Source: Flavobacteriaceae bacterium
Lineage (GTDB): Bacteria; Bacteroidota; Bacteroidia; Flavobacteriales; Flavobacteriaceae
DNA: 64,000 nt
Assembly (NCBI GenBank): GCA_030726725.1
Contig: JANRDC010000015.1
Location: 30,485-94,484 of the forward strand
Reading direction: 5' to 3'
Positions within the stretch are counted from its first letter, which is position 1. The number at the start of each line of letters is the position of its first letter. The translations under genes and the position numbers were made by a program. The notes beneath the pieces are model-generated. The model saw only the letters and a list, made by a program, of their open reading frames with translations, ran no database searches and was not told the origin of the DNA. Positions 51,673-60,564 of this stretch are shown piece after piece.

Positions 51673-53024
51673 AGACGATACCATTTTCGTTCATCTATCT
51701 CAGACAATCGACGGACTGGGAGTAGGGCAATGGCTGTTTTTTTGGGGACAAAACGGGCAAAAGGCGATTTGTTCCAGGTCGAAGTGTCCAGATCTTCAGG
51801 TGTGGGTTGTTTTTTTTCTGTGGACTGATAAGCTTTCAGACTTTTTAGGTGCTGCTGTTCTATTTTTTGTTGGATGATCCCTCCATACATCGCCTTGATC
51901 CACCCCCCTGATTTTCTGATGGATTGATTGAGGGCCATTGCCTTTTGCGCCCACTGATCAGTCAAATATTCCACATAGTAACTTCCTCGGCCTAGGTCTT
52001 GTCCCACCAAACCGGTTTCGCGGACCAAGATCGCCAATTGGTGAAATGCCTCTTGTTGGGCTTGAGCGTCGTCGCTTTGAATCAATTCATTGTGGGCTAG
52101 GGGGGCCAGCGCGCTGGCCCCTCCCATAAGTCCGCTCAACAATTCCGCTGCGCTTTTTATAGTGTTTTGATTCGTCTGATACACTGTTTTATTTCTTCGG
52201 GAGGGTCTTAGGGTGACTGTAACAGATAAGTTCAACCCGTACCATGTACCCATAGAAGACACCAACCAGCGCAAGGCCCTAACCTTGGCCATCTCCATAA
52301 AAAAGTCTCCGCTGACCACTGTGTGGATGTGTATTTGTTGGAGCGCATTGGTGTGTTGGTCCAACGTTGTGGGAAGTTGATCAAAATAAACTTCGAGCTG
52401 GGCCATGGTATAGGCTAGCTGTTGAACAATGGACGCTCCAGCTTCTTGATATCGCGAGGTGTCGATACACAAGTGATCTAGGGCAAGCATGGTGTGCATT
52501 TGTCGCCAAAGCGCTAAATCACTGCTTTGATTTTCACGCCAATTACCTGTAATGGACAGCAAGGCCAATGGGTCCCATTCGATCCGAACACGGGCCTTGG
52601 CCTCAGAGGACAATCCACCCAAGCGATGGATCAGATCGGAGGTAACACGGTCAAATACCCAGTGCTGAAGCAAGTCGAATTCTCCGATTTTTTCCATCAA
52701 GCCTAAAGCTTCTTCAGCCGTCCCTAGCCAAGTAATCCTCAGCGAGTCAGCTCCTTGAGACATTGCCTTTTGCACTCCAGTCCACCCCTGATCATATCCT
52801 TTGGCCCTGATTCGCTCTTGTAGCCAGACTCTTGAGGGGTGCTCGAGCTCTGGCAATAGGGCTGGAAGGTCTTCAATGTCGTAAAATGGCTTGATTTGTA
52901 TCCCCTCAATTTCCGGGCTGATCAACTCTTGATAGCTTTTTCCATCGAGTTGCCACTGCAGCAGTTGTTTCCACTGTTGGGCATTGAACCTTATGGGTTC
53001 CTCGATGGGATTTTCGTTATTCAT
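51669..53024 (-). CDS. Methylmalonyl-CoA mutase, small subunit
   Basis: A 451-residue homologue of the mutase barrel domain, without the DxHxxG cobalamin motif and lacking the C-terminal B12 domain, as expected for the structural beta subunit of the heterodimer. Family segments visible include IRITWLGTAEEA-like and GGASALAPLAHNEL. It overlaps the catalytic subunit by four bases and the divIC-like gene by eight, so all are in one operon with udk. Confidence 0.92.
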   Translation of the reverse strand: MNNENPIEEPIRFNAQQWKQLLQWQLDGKSYQELISPEIEGIQIKPFYDIEDLPALLPELEHPSRVWLQERIRAKGYDQGWTGVQKAMSQGADSLRITWLGTAEEALGLMEKIGEFDLLQHWVFDRVTSDLIHRLGGLSSEAKARVRIEWDPLALLSITGNWRENQSSDLALWRQMHTMLALDHLCIDTSRYQEAGASIVQQLAYTMAQLEVYFDQLPTTLDQHTNALQQIHIHTVVSGDFFMEMAKVRALRWLVSSMGTWYGLNLSVTVTLRPSRRNKTVYQTNQNTIKSAAELLSGLMGGASALAPLAHNELIQSDDAQAQQEAFHQLAILVRETGLVGQDLGRGSYYVEYLTDQWAQKAMALNQSIRKSGGWIKAMYGGIIQQKIEQQHLKSLKAYQSTEKKQPTPEDLDTSTWNKSPFARFVPKKTAIALLPVRRLSEIDERKWYRL

Positions 53025-53352
53025 CTCGAGTTGTAATACTGTCCTTGAACTCTATGATATACACATCTTCGTCAGCTCTGTGGTATTGATATTTCTCCCG
53101 AGCTACCTTTTCCATGGCCTCGGGTCGATTCAATTCTTTTAGAGCTGCTCTATCCTTATTGATTTCTTGAATCAGAAATTTTTTCTGGGCTTCTAGTTCG
53201 TCGATTTCCTGCTGCAATTCTCTTTGAATCATCAGAGAATTGGTGTCAAAAAAAAGCATCCAAATGACAAATACCGTCAAAATCACAACATAAATGTTGG
53301 TGATGGTTTTAAACCAAGTTTTTTCTTTCCAACGATTGAAACGATTGATCAC
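53017..53352 (-). CDS. Septum formation initiator (FtsB/DivIC-like)
   Basis: A 111-residue bitopic division protein: short basic cytoplasmic N-terminus, one membrane segment (about 20-37), a coiled coil (ELQQEIDELEAQKKFLIQEI region) and the small globular tail with the RPEAMEKVAREKYQYH motif typical of FtsB/DivIC. It links the divisome FtsQBL complex to the periplasm. Overlaps with udk (4 bases) and the small mutase subunit (8 bases) indicate translational coupling. Confidence 0.92.
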   Translation of the reverse strand: MINRFNRWKEKTWFKTITNIYVVILTVFVIWMLFFDTNSLMIQRELQQEIDELEAQKKFLIQEINKDRAALKELNRPEAMEKVAREKYQYHRADEDVYIIEFKDSITTRDE

Positions 53353-53969
53353 GATTGCAATTTTTGATGAATAACAGCTTTTACAACGTCTATGGCCACT
53401 GTGTTGTAGTGGTTGTTGGGAATGATCAGGTCGCAGTGGGCTTTACAGGGCTCAATAAAGGCTTCGTGCATCGGTTTTAAGGTAGTTTGGTAACGCTCCA
53501 GGACTTCCTGAGTGTCTCTTCCCCTTTCCTGTACATCTCTTTTAAGCCTTCTGATCAGACGTTCATCAGCATCTGCTTCCACGTAGATGCGAATGTCGTA
53601 CAGCGCCCTGAGTTCAGGGTCAGAAAGCACCAAAATTCCCTCTACAATGACCACTGACGTGGGTTGCACCAAGACGAACTCCTCTGTCCGGTTGTGTTGT
53701 TCAAATGAATAGATGGGTTGCTTGATCGCACGACCGGATTTTAGATCGTTCAGGTGGGATTTAAGCAGTTTAAAATCAATGGCGTTGGGATGGTCAAAAT
53801 TGGTGGCACACCTGGACTCAAAATCTAGGTGGGAGAGGTCTTTGTAGTAATTGTCTTGAGAGAGCACGCTTACCTGGTCATCCGAGAGCGCCTCAACCAT
53901 TTGCTGAACCACTGTGGTTTTGCCACATCCGGTTCCTCCAGCAATTCCAATGATGAGCATGGGGTTCAT
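53349..53969 (-). CDS. udk: Uridine kinase
   Basis: Udk phosphorylates uridine and cytidine in pyrimidine salvage. The ATG at 53969 gives 206 residues starting MNPMLIIGIAGGTGCGKTT; a long in-frame extension upstream overlaps the divergent gene and contains no family sequence. Motifs: Walker A GGTGCGKT, QDNYYKDLSHL, FDHPNAID, VEGILVL and RRLKRDVQERGR. An ATG nine bases on is possible. A TAnnTTTG box lies six bases before the chosen ATG. Confidence 0.94.
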   Translation of the reverse strand: MNPMLIIGIAGGTGCGKTTVVQQMVEALSDDQVSVLSQDNYYKDLSHLDFESRCATNFDHPNAIDFKLLKSHLNDLKSGRAIKQPIYSFEQHNRTEEFVLVQPTSVVIVEGILVLSDPELRALYDIRIYVEADADERLIRRLKRDVQERGRDTQEVLERYQTTLKPMHEAFIEPCKAHCDLIIPNNHYNTVAIDVVKAVIHQKLQS

Positions 53970-53975
53970 TTTTTT

Positions 53976-53983
53976 CAAAGATA
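53976..53983 (-). promoter_or_regulatory. Candidate -7 box of the udk operon (TATCTTTG), predicted leaderless
   Basis: A perfect TAnnTTTG on the minus strand ends six bases before the udk ATG. The nearest upstream TTG is 15 bases away, slightly shorter than the usual 17-23 spacing. Confidence 0.4.
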
Positions 53984-54004
53984 AACAAATCCTGAGGACA
54001 AAAA

Positions 54005-55102
54005 ATGTACCTTTTCCGTGTGAATAAGCAGCGTATTTTAGGGTTGATGTCTGGGACCTCGTTGGATGGTCTAGACCTGTGTCTGGCTGATTTTGTGCAG
54101 GAAGATACCGGCTGGAGCTATTCCATAATTGCCTCCCAAACCCTGGAGTATGATGTACTGATGAAGCGGGAACTCTCCGAGGCATTGACTTATTTGCCGG
54201 ACCGATTGGATATAGCCCATCGCGATTATGGTACTTGGTTGGGCACCCAGGCCAAAAATTGGTTGCAAACCAAGGGTTTGACCTGCGATGCTATTGCCAG
54301 TCATGGGCATACGGTACACCATAGGCCAGATCAGGGTTATACGTTTCAGTTGGGCGCTGGTCAATCTTTGAGCAATGCCTCTGCGAAAGAAGTGATCTGT
54401 GATTTTAGAAGTCAGGATGTAGCTATGGGGGGGCAAGGAGCACCATTAGTTCCGATTGGGGATGAGTTGCTCTTCGGCACCTATGGGTTTTGTTTAAACC
54501 TAGGGGGGATTTGCAATGTTTCCATGAAATTTATGGGCAGCAGAAAGGCATTTGATGTTGGGATTTGCAATATGTTGCTCAACCGATTGGCTGAGGCATT
54601 AGGACATCACTACGATGCCGGTGGTGAAATAGCGGCGTCTGGTCATCTGTTGCCGGAACTATTGGCCGCGTTAAACGACCTGGAGTACTACCGCATCCAG
54701 GGACCTAAGTCGACAGGAGTTGAGTGGTTTAATCAAAGCGTTTGGCCTTTGTTTATCGACCAACGAGGTGTATCCCTTCACAACATCAAAGATCAACTCC
54801 ACACGGCCTGCCACCACATCGCCTACCAGATTGCCCAATCCATCAACCGATTCACGACAGACAATCGACAAGTGTTGGTCACTGGTGGTGGGGCGCATAA
54901 TTTATTTTTGATTCAGTGCTTGCAAAGCTATCTGCCCGAACATTTGCTGGTTGTCCCTCAAGATGGATTGGTAGATGCCAAGGAAGCATTGATTTTTGCA
55001 TTTATGGGTGCCTTGCATCGCGCAGGTCAGGTGAACTGTTTGGCAGAGGTGACAGGCGCCCGAGTTAATTCTATCGCAGGTGTTCAATTTTTCCCACAAT
55101 AA
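54005..55102 (+). CDS. anmK: Anhydro-N-acetylmuramic acid kinase
   Basis: AnmK hydrolyses and phosphorylates 1,6-anhydro-MurNAc to MurNAc-6-phosphate, part of cell-wall recycling. The 365-residue protein has the ATP-phosphate motif GLMSGTSLDGLD, the catalytic Asp in CDFRSQDVAMGGQGAPLVP, NLGGICN, GPKSTGVEWF and the ATP loop VTGGGAHN. A GTG at 54020 is an alternative start. It is followed after three bases by murQ, which uses its product. Confidence 0.95.
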   Translation: MYLFRVNKQRILGLMSGTSLDGLDLCLADFVQEDTGWSYSIIASQTLEYDVLMKRELSEALTYLPDRLDIAHRDYGTWLGTQAKNWLQTKGLTCDAIASHGHTVHHRPDQGYTFQLGAGQSLSNASAKEVICDFRSQDVAMGGQGAPLVPIGDELLFGTYGFCLNLGGICNVSMKFMGSRKAFDVGICNMLLNRLAEALGHHYDAGGEIAASGHLLPELLAALNDLEYYRIQGPKSTGVEWFNQSVWPLFIDQRGVSLHNIKDQLHTACHHIAYQIAQSINRFTTDNRQVLVTGGGAHNLFLIQCLQSYLPEHLLVVPQDGLVDAKEALIFAFMGALHRAGQVNCLAEVTGARVNSIAGVQFFPQ

Positions 55103-55105
55103 TAT

Positions 55106-55927
55106 ATGGATCAGAATTTTATACGCATTACCGAACAGCCATCATTGTATGACCATTTAGAACAAAAGACAACCGCTGATTTATTGGCATCGATCAATGC
55201 TGAGGATCGAAAAGTAGCCCTAGCTGTGGCTTCGTGTTTGCCTCAGATCGAGCTATTGGTGGAAGCTTTGGTGGAACGGTTTCCCCAAGGAAGGTTGTTC
55301 TATATCGGGGCAGGTACCAGTGGGCGATTAGGTGTGCTTGATGCGTCTGAAATCCCACCGACTTACGGGATGCCGCACGACAGAGTCATCGGTATTATTG
55401 CAGGAGGGGATGGTGCGATACGACGAGCAGTTGAGGGAGCTGAAGATGACCGTGATCAGGCTTGGCTTGACCTACAGGCATTTGACATCAATGTTCATGA
55501 TGTGGTCGTTGGTATTGCTGCGTCCGGTACTACGCCCTATGTTCTAGGGGGCATAGAAGCTTGTCGGGCAAAAGGTATATTGACGGCAGGAATTACCAAT
55601 AATCCAGGATCTCCCTTGGCGCTTACTGCCGATATTGGTATTGCTTGTGATGTGGGGCCTGAGTTTGTTACCGGCAGTACCCGCATGAAAAGCGGAACCT
55701 CCCAGAAATTGATCCTCAATATGATTTCAACGGCCTATATGATCCGGATTGGAAGGGTAGAAGGCCATAAAATGGTTCATATGCAGTTGACCAATGAAAA
55801 ACTGGTGGGCAGGGGTACGTCCTATATCGAACAAGCCTTGGGCATAGAAACAGAAGAGGCCTTGAGACTCCTCAAGACCTATGGATCTGTTGCTCGGGCG
55901 GTTGAGGCCTATCGTTTAAAAGAATAA
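55106..55927 (+). CDS. murQ: N-acetylmuramic acid 6-phosphate etherase
   Basis: MurQ cuts the lactyl ether of MurNAc-6-phosphate to give GlcNAc-6-phosphate and lactate. The 273-residue SIS-fold enzyme has GAGTSGRLGVLDASEIPPT with the catalytic Glu, EGAEDDRD, IAASGTTPYVLGGIEA and FVTGSTRMKSGTSQKL. E. coli MurQ is 298 residues; this is a normal bacterial length. Its stop lies two bases from that of the convergent TonB-receptor gene, with no terminator. Confidence 0.95.
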   Translation: MDQNFIRITEQPSLYDHLEQKTTADLLASINAEDRKVALAVASCLPQIELLVEALVERFPQGRLFYIGAGTSGRLGVLDASEIPPTYGMPHDRVIGIIAGGDGAIRRAVEGAEDDRDQAWLDLQAFDINVHDVVVGIAASGTTPYVLGGIEACRAKGILTAGITNNPGSPLALTADIGIACDVGPEFVTGSTRMKSGTSQKLILNMISTAYMIRIGRVEGHKMVHMQLTNEKLVGRGTSYIEQALGIETEEALRLLKTYGSVARAVEAYRLKE

Positions 55928-55929
55928 GA

Positions 55930-58152
55930 CTACCACTGCCAAGTAATCCCACTCATGATGTGGAAAGGGATCCCTGGTCTTAACCCTGCAGGAACCCTTG
56001 ACACCATGTAGTTGTTGTTGGTTAGGTTCTGAGCCACTGTTTTCAGTTGAACCCCTGGGGTGATGAGATAGGTGAGCTGTGCGTCCATCACCCAACGGGA
56101 TGGTATCAGTTCTTGAGGTGGTATGGGTCCTGCTCCTGACTGGGTTCTCATGTCAGATTGGTAGTGTGCCCTTAAAGAACCATTCCATTTTTGGTATTGA
56201 GCACTCCACTGTATTTGACCCTGATGCTTTGCGATATACGGCAATTCATCTCCTTGTGTGACGACACCCCAAATGCCAGAGGCCGAGTTGAAACTGGACT
56301 GAAAGGAGCTTTGAGTCCAGGTATAGTTAGCACTGAGCTGCATGGGAAACTGCTTGAACCAATCCATAGACCAAACCGCCGACCATTCTAATCCGTAAAC
56401 GTCAACGGCTCCAGCGTTAAATGGATCTAGATTTCCTGTACCCCCTGAGGCGGCTGTGTCTGACCCCAACAGATTAGAAAAATCATTGAAGTAAAGCGCA
56501 AATTCTGAGCTGAGGTTTGATTTTTCTATACGGGTACCCCACTCGTAGTTGACACTGCGCTCTACATCCACTCCTTGGGTGTTGCTCGGAGGAGAAAACC
56601 CTTGATGTACGCCCCCAAAAAAGGAAATATCAGGATTTAATCGATAGGTCATACCTATCCCAGGAATCCACTCAGTCACCCTGTTTTCAGTGGATACCAA
56701 AGCACTTCCAGTGCGCTGAGTGTCCTGCTTGCCAAAGTTATCTCGACTCATTTTAATGGATTCCATACGCAGTCCTGGCACGATTGACCAAGCTCCTTTT
56801 TTCCATTTGTAAAGTGCGTACGCAGCGGTAGCATCGGCGGTGGTGATCTGGTTGGCGTCAGTACCTGGAGTGCCCGATTGAACTAGGTTCATTCCTTGTG
56901 GGTTAATGCTGTATTGATCCACCCATTGAAATCGGTCTTCGTCATCTCGGTGTATGCGCAATCCCAATTCAATATCGTTTTTTGCTGAACCACTGATCCA
57001 GTGATGGTCCCATTTGGTTTGAATCCCTTGTGCTGAGTATTGGCGATTGTTGGCCTTAACCAAAATCAAATCTCCTGCTCCAGCATTCCCGTTTAGGATG
57101 TTGTAGTGGTTTGGGAAAGCGATCGGATCAGCCACCACGGAGGCAATTCCCTTCTTTTCACCCTGGGCAATGACATCGTTGATTTTATACCAGTTGCGCC
57201 CAAAGGTATTTCGGTACACCGTGGTGGTCAATCGCCCAAAGTCGGAATAGGCCAAGGTATGGCTCAGCATCCACTGCTGGTGGTCGGTGTCCATAAGGTC
57301 CTTTGAAGAGGCTAGGTAGCGCGCTCTGGGATTTTTTGCAAAATCTGCTTCGGTCAATCCTAGATAGGTTTCGTCAGCGCGTTCCGCAGATTGTTGGTAT
57401 TTGAATTGGAGGCTTTGTTTGCTGGCTCCACTGGTCCAATCATAGGATAATTTGCCCATAAAGTCATTGAGGTCATAGCCTGTAGGTAGTCCATCAGGCA
57501 TTTCCTTAAAGCCATTACTTCCCTGATGTATGCCCTGGATTACATAGCCGAAACCTCCGATGCGCCCACCTTGATTCACCTCGAGTAACCGATTGCCAAA
57601 TCCACCATAGCTGGCTTGAACCCTTCCAGTAGATGCTTGAGGAATTCCCAAAGAAACCAGATTGACGGCTCCTCCAGTAGTAAAAGGACCGTATTGAATC
57701 TGGCTACTTCCTTTAAGCACTTCAATGGACTGCATTCTTGCCGCCACAGGTATATAGTAGGCAGCAGAAGCGGAATAGGGGGCAGGAGCGATAAGCACTC
57801 CATCCTCCATCATGGTTATTTTAGCTGATCGCTCCGGTGAGGTGCCGCGCAAACTGATGTTGGGTCGCAGACCAAAACCATCTTCTTCATAAGCATTGAT
57901 TCCAGGTACGGATTGAAGCAAGCGTTGCAGATCGGTAAACTGATAGAGCTTTAGTTCTTTGGTGGAGATAAAATGCGCACTTCCAGTGCGGTTTCTGGCC
58001 TCAAAAGCACTGCCAAAAAGCACATTGGCTTCGAGTGTGACCTCTGGAAGCACCACTACGGAGTCTTTCTTTTTCTCGGGAGTATTCTGGGCCAATAGCT
58101 CGGATATTCCCAACAATAACATCGGTAAAACAAGGTTGAAATTCAGCTTCAT
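55930..58152 (-). CDS. TonB-dependent outer-membrane receptor, iron-type (FecA-like)
   Basis: A 740-residue receptor: signal peptide (to ELLAQ), a TonB-box-like acidic stretch (KKKDSVVVLPEV), plug domain (about 45-165; LQRLLQSVPGIN, LRGTSPERS, VLKGSSQIQYG, GGAVNLVS) and a 22-strand barrel ending in an aromatic Trp (ITWQW). The plug and the C-terminus match siderophore or ferric-citrate type receptors more than SusC types, and there is no SusD gene. The promoter carries two 19-base Fur-box-like operators, supporting iron uptake. It stands alone. Confidence 0.9.
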   Translation of the reverse strand: MKLNFNLVLPMLLLGISELLAQNTPEKKKDSVVVLPEVTLEANVLFGSAFEARNRTGSAHFISTKELKLYQFTDLQRLLQSVPGINAYEEDGFGLRPNISLRGTSPERSAKITMMEDGVLIAPAPYSASAAYYIPVAARMQSIEVLKGSSQIQYGPFTTGGAVNLVSLGIPQASTGRVQASYGGFGNRLLEVNQGGRIGGFGYVIQGIHQGSNGFKEMPDGLPTGYDLNDFMGKLSYDWTSGASKQSLQFKYQQSAERADETYLGLTEADFAKNPRARYLASSKDLMDTDHQQWMLSHTLAYSDFGRLTTTVYRNTFGRNWYKINDVIAQGEKKGIASVVADPIAFPNHYNILNGNAGAGDLILVKANNRQYSAQGIQTKWDHHWISGSAKNDIELGLRIHRDDEDRFQWVDQYSINPQGMNLVQSGTPGTDANQITTADATAAYALYKWKKGAWSIVPGLRMESIKMSRDNFGKQDTQRTGSALVSTENRVTEWIPGIGMTYRLNPDISFFGGVHQGFSPPSNTQGVDVERSVNYEWGTRIEKSNLSSEFALYFNDFSNLLGSDTAASGGTGNLDPFNAGAVDVYGLEWSAVWSMDWFKQFPMQLSANYTWTQSSFQSSFNSASGIWGVVTQGDELPYIAKHQGQIQWSAQYQKWNGSLRAHYQSDMRTQSGAGPIPPQELIPSRWVMDAQLTYLITPGVQLKTVAQNLTNNNYMVSRVPAGLRPGIPFHIMSGITWQW

Positions 58153-58155
58153 TTT

Positions 58156-58174
58156 ATTGAGATTAATTCTAAAT
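58156..58174 (-). promoter_or_regulatory. Fur-box-like operator 1, downstream of the TonB-receptor promoter
   Basis: ATTGAGATTAATTCTAAAT is an imperfect palindrome (7 of 7 arm bases pair except one). It lies between the predicted transcription start and the ATG, so bound repressor would block elongation or start. Confidence 0.65.
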
Positions 58175-58180
58175 AGACCG

Positions 58181-58212
58181 CAAAAATAGATTCGGAAGTG
58201 CGATTTTCCAAA
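58181..58212 (-). promoter_or_regulatory. Promoter of the TonB-dependent receptor (TTTG-N20-TATTTTTG)
   Basis: On the minus strand TTTG (58212-58209) and TATTTTTG (58188-58181) are exactly 20 bases apart, the ideal Bacteroidota spacing. It is flanked tightly by two operator-like palindromes. Confidence 0.75.
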
Positions 58213-58215
58213 TCT

Positions 58216-58234
58216 ATTTAGAATTAATTTAAAT
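58216..58234 (-). promoter_or_regulatory. Fur-box-like operator 2, upstream of the TonB-receptor promoter
   Basis: ATTTAGAATTAATTTAAAT is an imperfect palindrome. Its reverse complement matches operator 1 at 17 of 19 positions, and 16 bases around the shared core are identical inverted copies (58162-58177 and 58213-58228). It abuts the -33 TTTG. Confidence 0.65.
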
Positions 58235-58245
58235 AAAAATAATGT

Positions 58246-58479
58246 TTAACTGAGTTCTCCTCTATGTGGTTTAAGCAAGTCTCTGAAATACAGCATTTCA
58301 CTGCGATTTACCAGCATGTATGCGGTTGACCAAACCTCGTTGTGGTCCGAAGATTTATAATCCAAAACAGGATGAATACTGTCTTTGGCCCATTCTTTAA
58401 GGTGTATCAGTTGATGAGCACAGGTACGCGCAGCGTCAGGTCCTCTAAAATCCCAACAGAGCCAGATCAATTCTTCCAT
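58246..58479 (-). CDS. Small conserved protein downstream of acs, unknown function
   Basis: A 77-residue soluble protein starting MEELIWLCWDFRGPDA (a start four residues upstream, MLI, is also possible). It has no signal peptide. Conserved-looking features are the WDFRGPDAARTCAHQLIHLKEW helix region and the C-terminal FRDLLKPHRGELS. I recall very similar short proteins in other flavobacteria, without a domain name. It lies 40 bases after acs, probably cotranscribed, and just upstream of the TonB-receptor regulatory region. Confidence 0.75.
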   Translation of the reverse strand: MEELIWLCWDFRGPDAARTCAHQLIHLKEWAKDSIHPVLDYKSSDHNEVWSTAYMLVNRSEMLYFRDLLKPHRGELS

Positions 58480-58519
58480 AATGAGCACTTGTCGGGCAAA
58501 GATAGGATCCCTATCTGAA

Positions 58520-60427
58520 TTATATTTTGCCTCGGATGATTTCTTCTACGATTTCCGGATTGAGCAGTGTAGTCGTATCTCCCAGTCCTTCAGTTTCACC
58601 AGCGGCAATTTTCCGCAAAATCCTTCGCATGATTTTTCCGCTCCTGGTTTTCGGAAGTCCTGGAACAAATTGAATTTTATCGAGCTTGGCAATCGGACCT
58701 ATGTGTTCTGTAATGGCTTGATTGATTTCGCGACTCAGGTTGTCTCGATCTCTGGACGTTCCGGTATCCTTAAGAATAATAAAGCCGTACAGCGCTTGGC
58801 CTTTGATGTCATGAGGGAATCCGACAATGGCTGATTCTGCTACAGCGGGATGTTCATTGATGGCATCTTCAATCGGGGCCGTTCCCAAGTTATGCCCGGA
58901 GACGATGATCACATCATCCACCCTCCCCGTAATTCTGTAGTAACCCACTTCATCCCTAAGGGCTCCGTCCCCAGTAAAGTATTTTCCCGGAAAGGCAGTA
59001 AAATAGGTTTCTTTAAATCTTTGGTGGTCACCCCAGATAGAACGCGCAATCGATGGCCAGGGAAATGCGACACACAGGCGACCATCCACCTGGTTGTCCG
59101 TGATCTCAACACCGTTTTCATCTACCAGTACAGGTTGTATACCGGGCAAAGGCAGCGTTGCATAGGTGGGTTTGGTCGGTGTAATCATGGGTAGAGGAGA
59201 TATGAGTATTCCTCCGGTTTCTGTCTGCCACCAGGTGTCGACGATGGGACACCTCTTGTTGCCAATATGGTCGTTATACCAGTGCCACGCCTCCTCGTTG
59301 ATCGGTTCGCCTACGGTTCCTAAGATCCGCAAACTCGAGAGGTCGTGGGAAGTGACATAATCCAATCGCTCTTTGGCTAGGGCGCGTATGGCGGTGGGTG
59401 CCGTATACAACTGGGTGATTTTGTGTTTGTCGATCACATCCCAGAATCTAGAAAAATCAGGGTAGGAGGGAATGCCTTCGAAGAGTACAGTGGTGGCTCC
59501 ATTGGCCAATGGTCCATACACTATGTAGGAGTGACCTGTAATCCATCCAATATCTGCCGTACACCAATACACATCATCGCTTTGGTGTTGAAATACATTT
59601 TTAAAGGTGTAAGCCGTATACACCATATAACCCGCTGTGGTGTGCAGCATGCCCTTGGGTTTACCTGTAGATCCCGAGGTGTATAAAATAAAAAGAGGAT
59701 CTTCAGCGTCCATCCATTCCGGAGTGCATTGATTATCAGCAACTTCCAGCAGTGGGGCCAACCACTGATCCCGCCCGGGTTTCATGGTCACTTTGTTTTT
59801 GGTGCGCTCGACCACCAATACACTTGAGGTACCTGGGCAATGTTCGAGTGCGTCATCCACAATTCCTTTGAGGTCAATGGTTTTATTGCCCCTAAATGAA
59901 CCATCTGAAGTAATCACCATACGCGCATCGCAATCGTTGATCCTTGTCGCGAGTGCACCGGCAGAAAAACCAGCAAAAACCACTGAATGTACGGCACCGA
60001 TACGCGCACATGCCAAAACAGCCATGGCCAGCTCAGGGATCATGGGCAAATAGATACACACGCGATCTCCCTTTTGAATGCCTTGGCTCTTTAAGACGTT
60101 GGCCATTTTGTTCACACGCTCGTATAGTTGCTGATACGTGATGTGTTGCGCTGGTTCTTTTGGGTCGTTGGGTTCAAACAAGAAAGCAGTCTTGTCTGCT
60201 TTGGTATTGAGGTGGCGATCGATACAATTTTCTGTGATGTTGAGCTGTGCGCCTTCAAACCATTTGATCTCGGGTTTGTTGAAGTCCCAGCTCAATACTT
60301 TGGACCATCTTTTGCGCCATACAAAATGTTCCTCAGCTACTTCTTGCCAAAAAAGCTCTGGTTGGCGTATAGACTTTCGGTAGACCGCAAAATATTCTTC
60401 TAAATTTTTAATGTGGTAATTACTCAT
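58520..60427 (-). CDS. acs: Acetyl-CoA synthetase
   Basis: Acs converts acetate, ATP and CoA into acetyl-CoA through an acetyl-adenylate. The 635-residue ANL-family enzyme has the phosphate loop YTSGSTGKPKGMLHT, the acetate pocket Trp in TWWQTETGG, the hinge region TGDGALRDEVGYYRITGRVDD, and the catalytic, acetylation-regulated Lys in PKTRSGKIMRR. The ATG at 60427 gives the usual start. It is divergent from the orphan secreted gene; the minus-strand promoter is not clear. Confidence 0.95.
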   Translation of the reverse strand: MSNYHIKNLEEYFAVYRKSIRQPELFWQEVAEEHFVWRKRWSKVLSWDFNKPEIKWFEGAQLNITENCIDRHLNTKADKTAFLFEPNDPKEPAQHITYQQLYERVNKMANVLKSQGIQKGDRVCIYLPMIPELAMAVLACARIGAVHSVVFAGFSAGALATRINDCDARMVITSDGSFRGNKTIDLKGIVDDALEHCPGTSSVLVVERTKNKVTMKPGRDQWLAPLLEVADNQCTPEWMDAEDPLFILYTSGSTGKPKGMLHTTAGYMVYTAYTFKNVFQHQSDDVYWCTADIGWITGHSYIVYGPLANGATTVLFEGIPSYPDFSRFWDVIDKHKITQLYTAPTAIRALAKERLDYVTSHDLSSLRILGTVGEPINEEAWHWYNDHIGNKRCPIVDTWWQTETGGILISPLPMITPTKPTYATLPLPGIQPVLVDENGVEITDNQVDGRLCVAFPWPSIARSIWGDHQRFKETYFTAFPGKYFTGDGALRDEVGYYRITGRVDDVIIVSGHNLGTAPIEDAINEHPAVAESAIVGFPHDIKGQALYGFIILKDTGTSRDRDNLSREINQAITEHIGPIAKLDKIQFVPGLPKTRSGKIMRRILRKIAAGETEGLGDTTTLLNPEIVEEIIRGKI

Positions 60428-60508
60428 AATCCTAGAAATGAAGGGAAAAATTAGTCAAAAAAAATGGGCTTTTTAACCTTGGCGAGTACACAATGATCGA
60501 AATGTGAT

Positions 60509-60516
60509 TACTTTTG
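60509..60516 (+). promoter_or_regulatory. Candidate -7 box of the secreted orphan gene (TACTTTTG)
   Basis: A perfect TAnnTTTG lies 48 bases before the ATG at 60565. The nearest TTG upstream is 27 bases away, outside the normal spacing. Confidence 0.35.
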
Positions 60517-60564
60517 ATTGAATCGGTTGATGTTTTACTTCGATAAACCCAAAAATTTTTTTTG

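Noticed and set aside
53970..54185. 72-residue N-terminal extension of uridine kinase
   Set aside because: It overlaps the divergent anmK gene and its sequence is not family-like; the ATG at 53969 gives the normal length.
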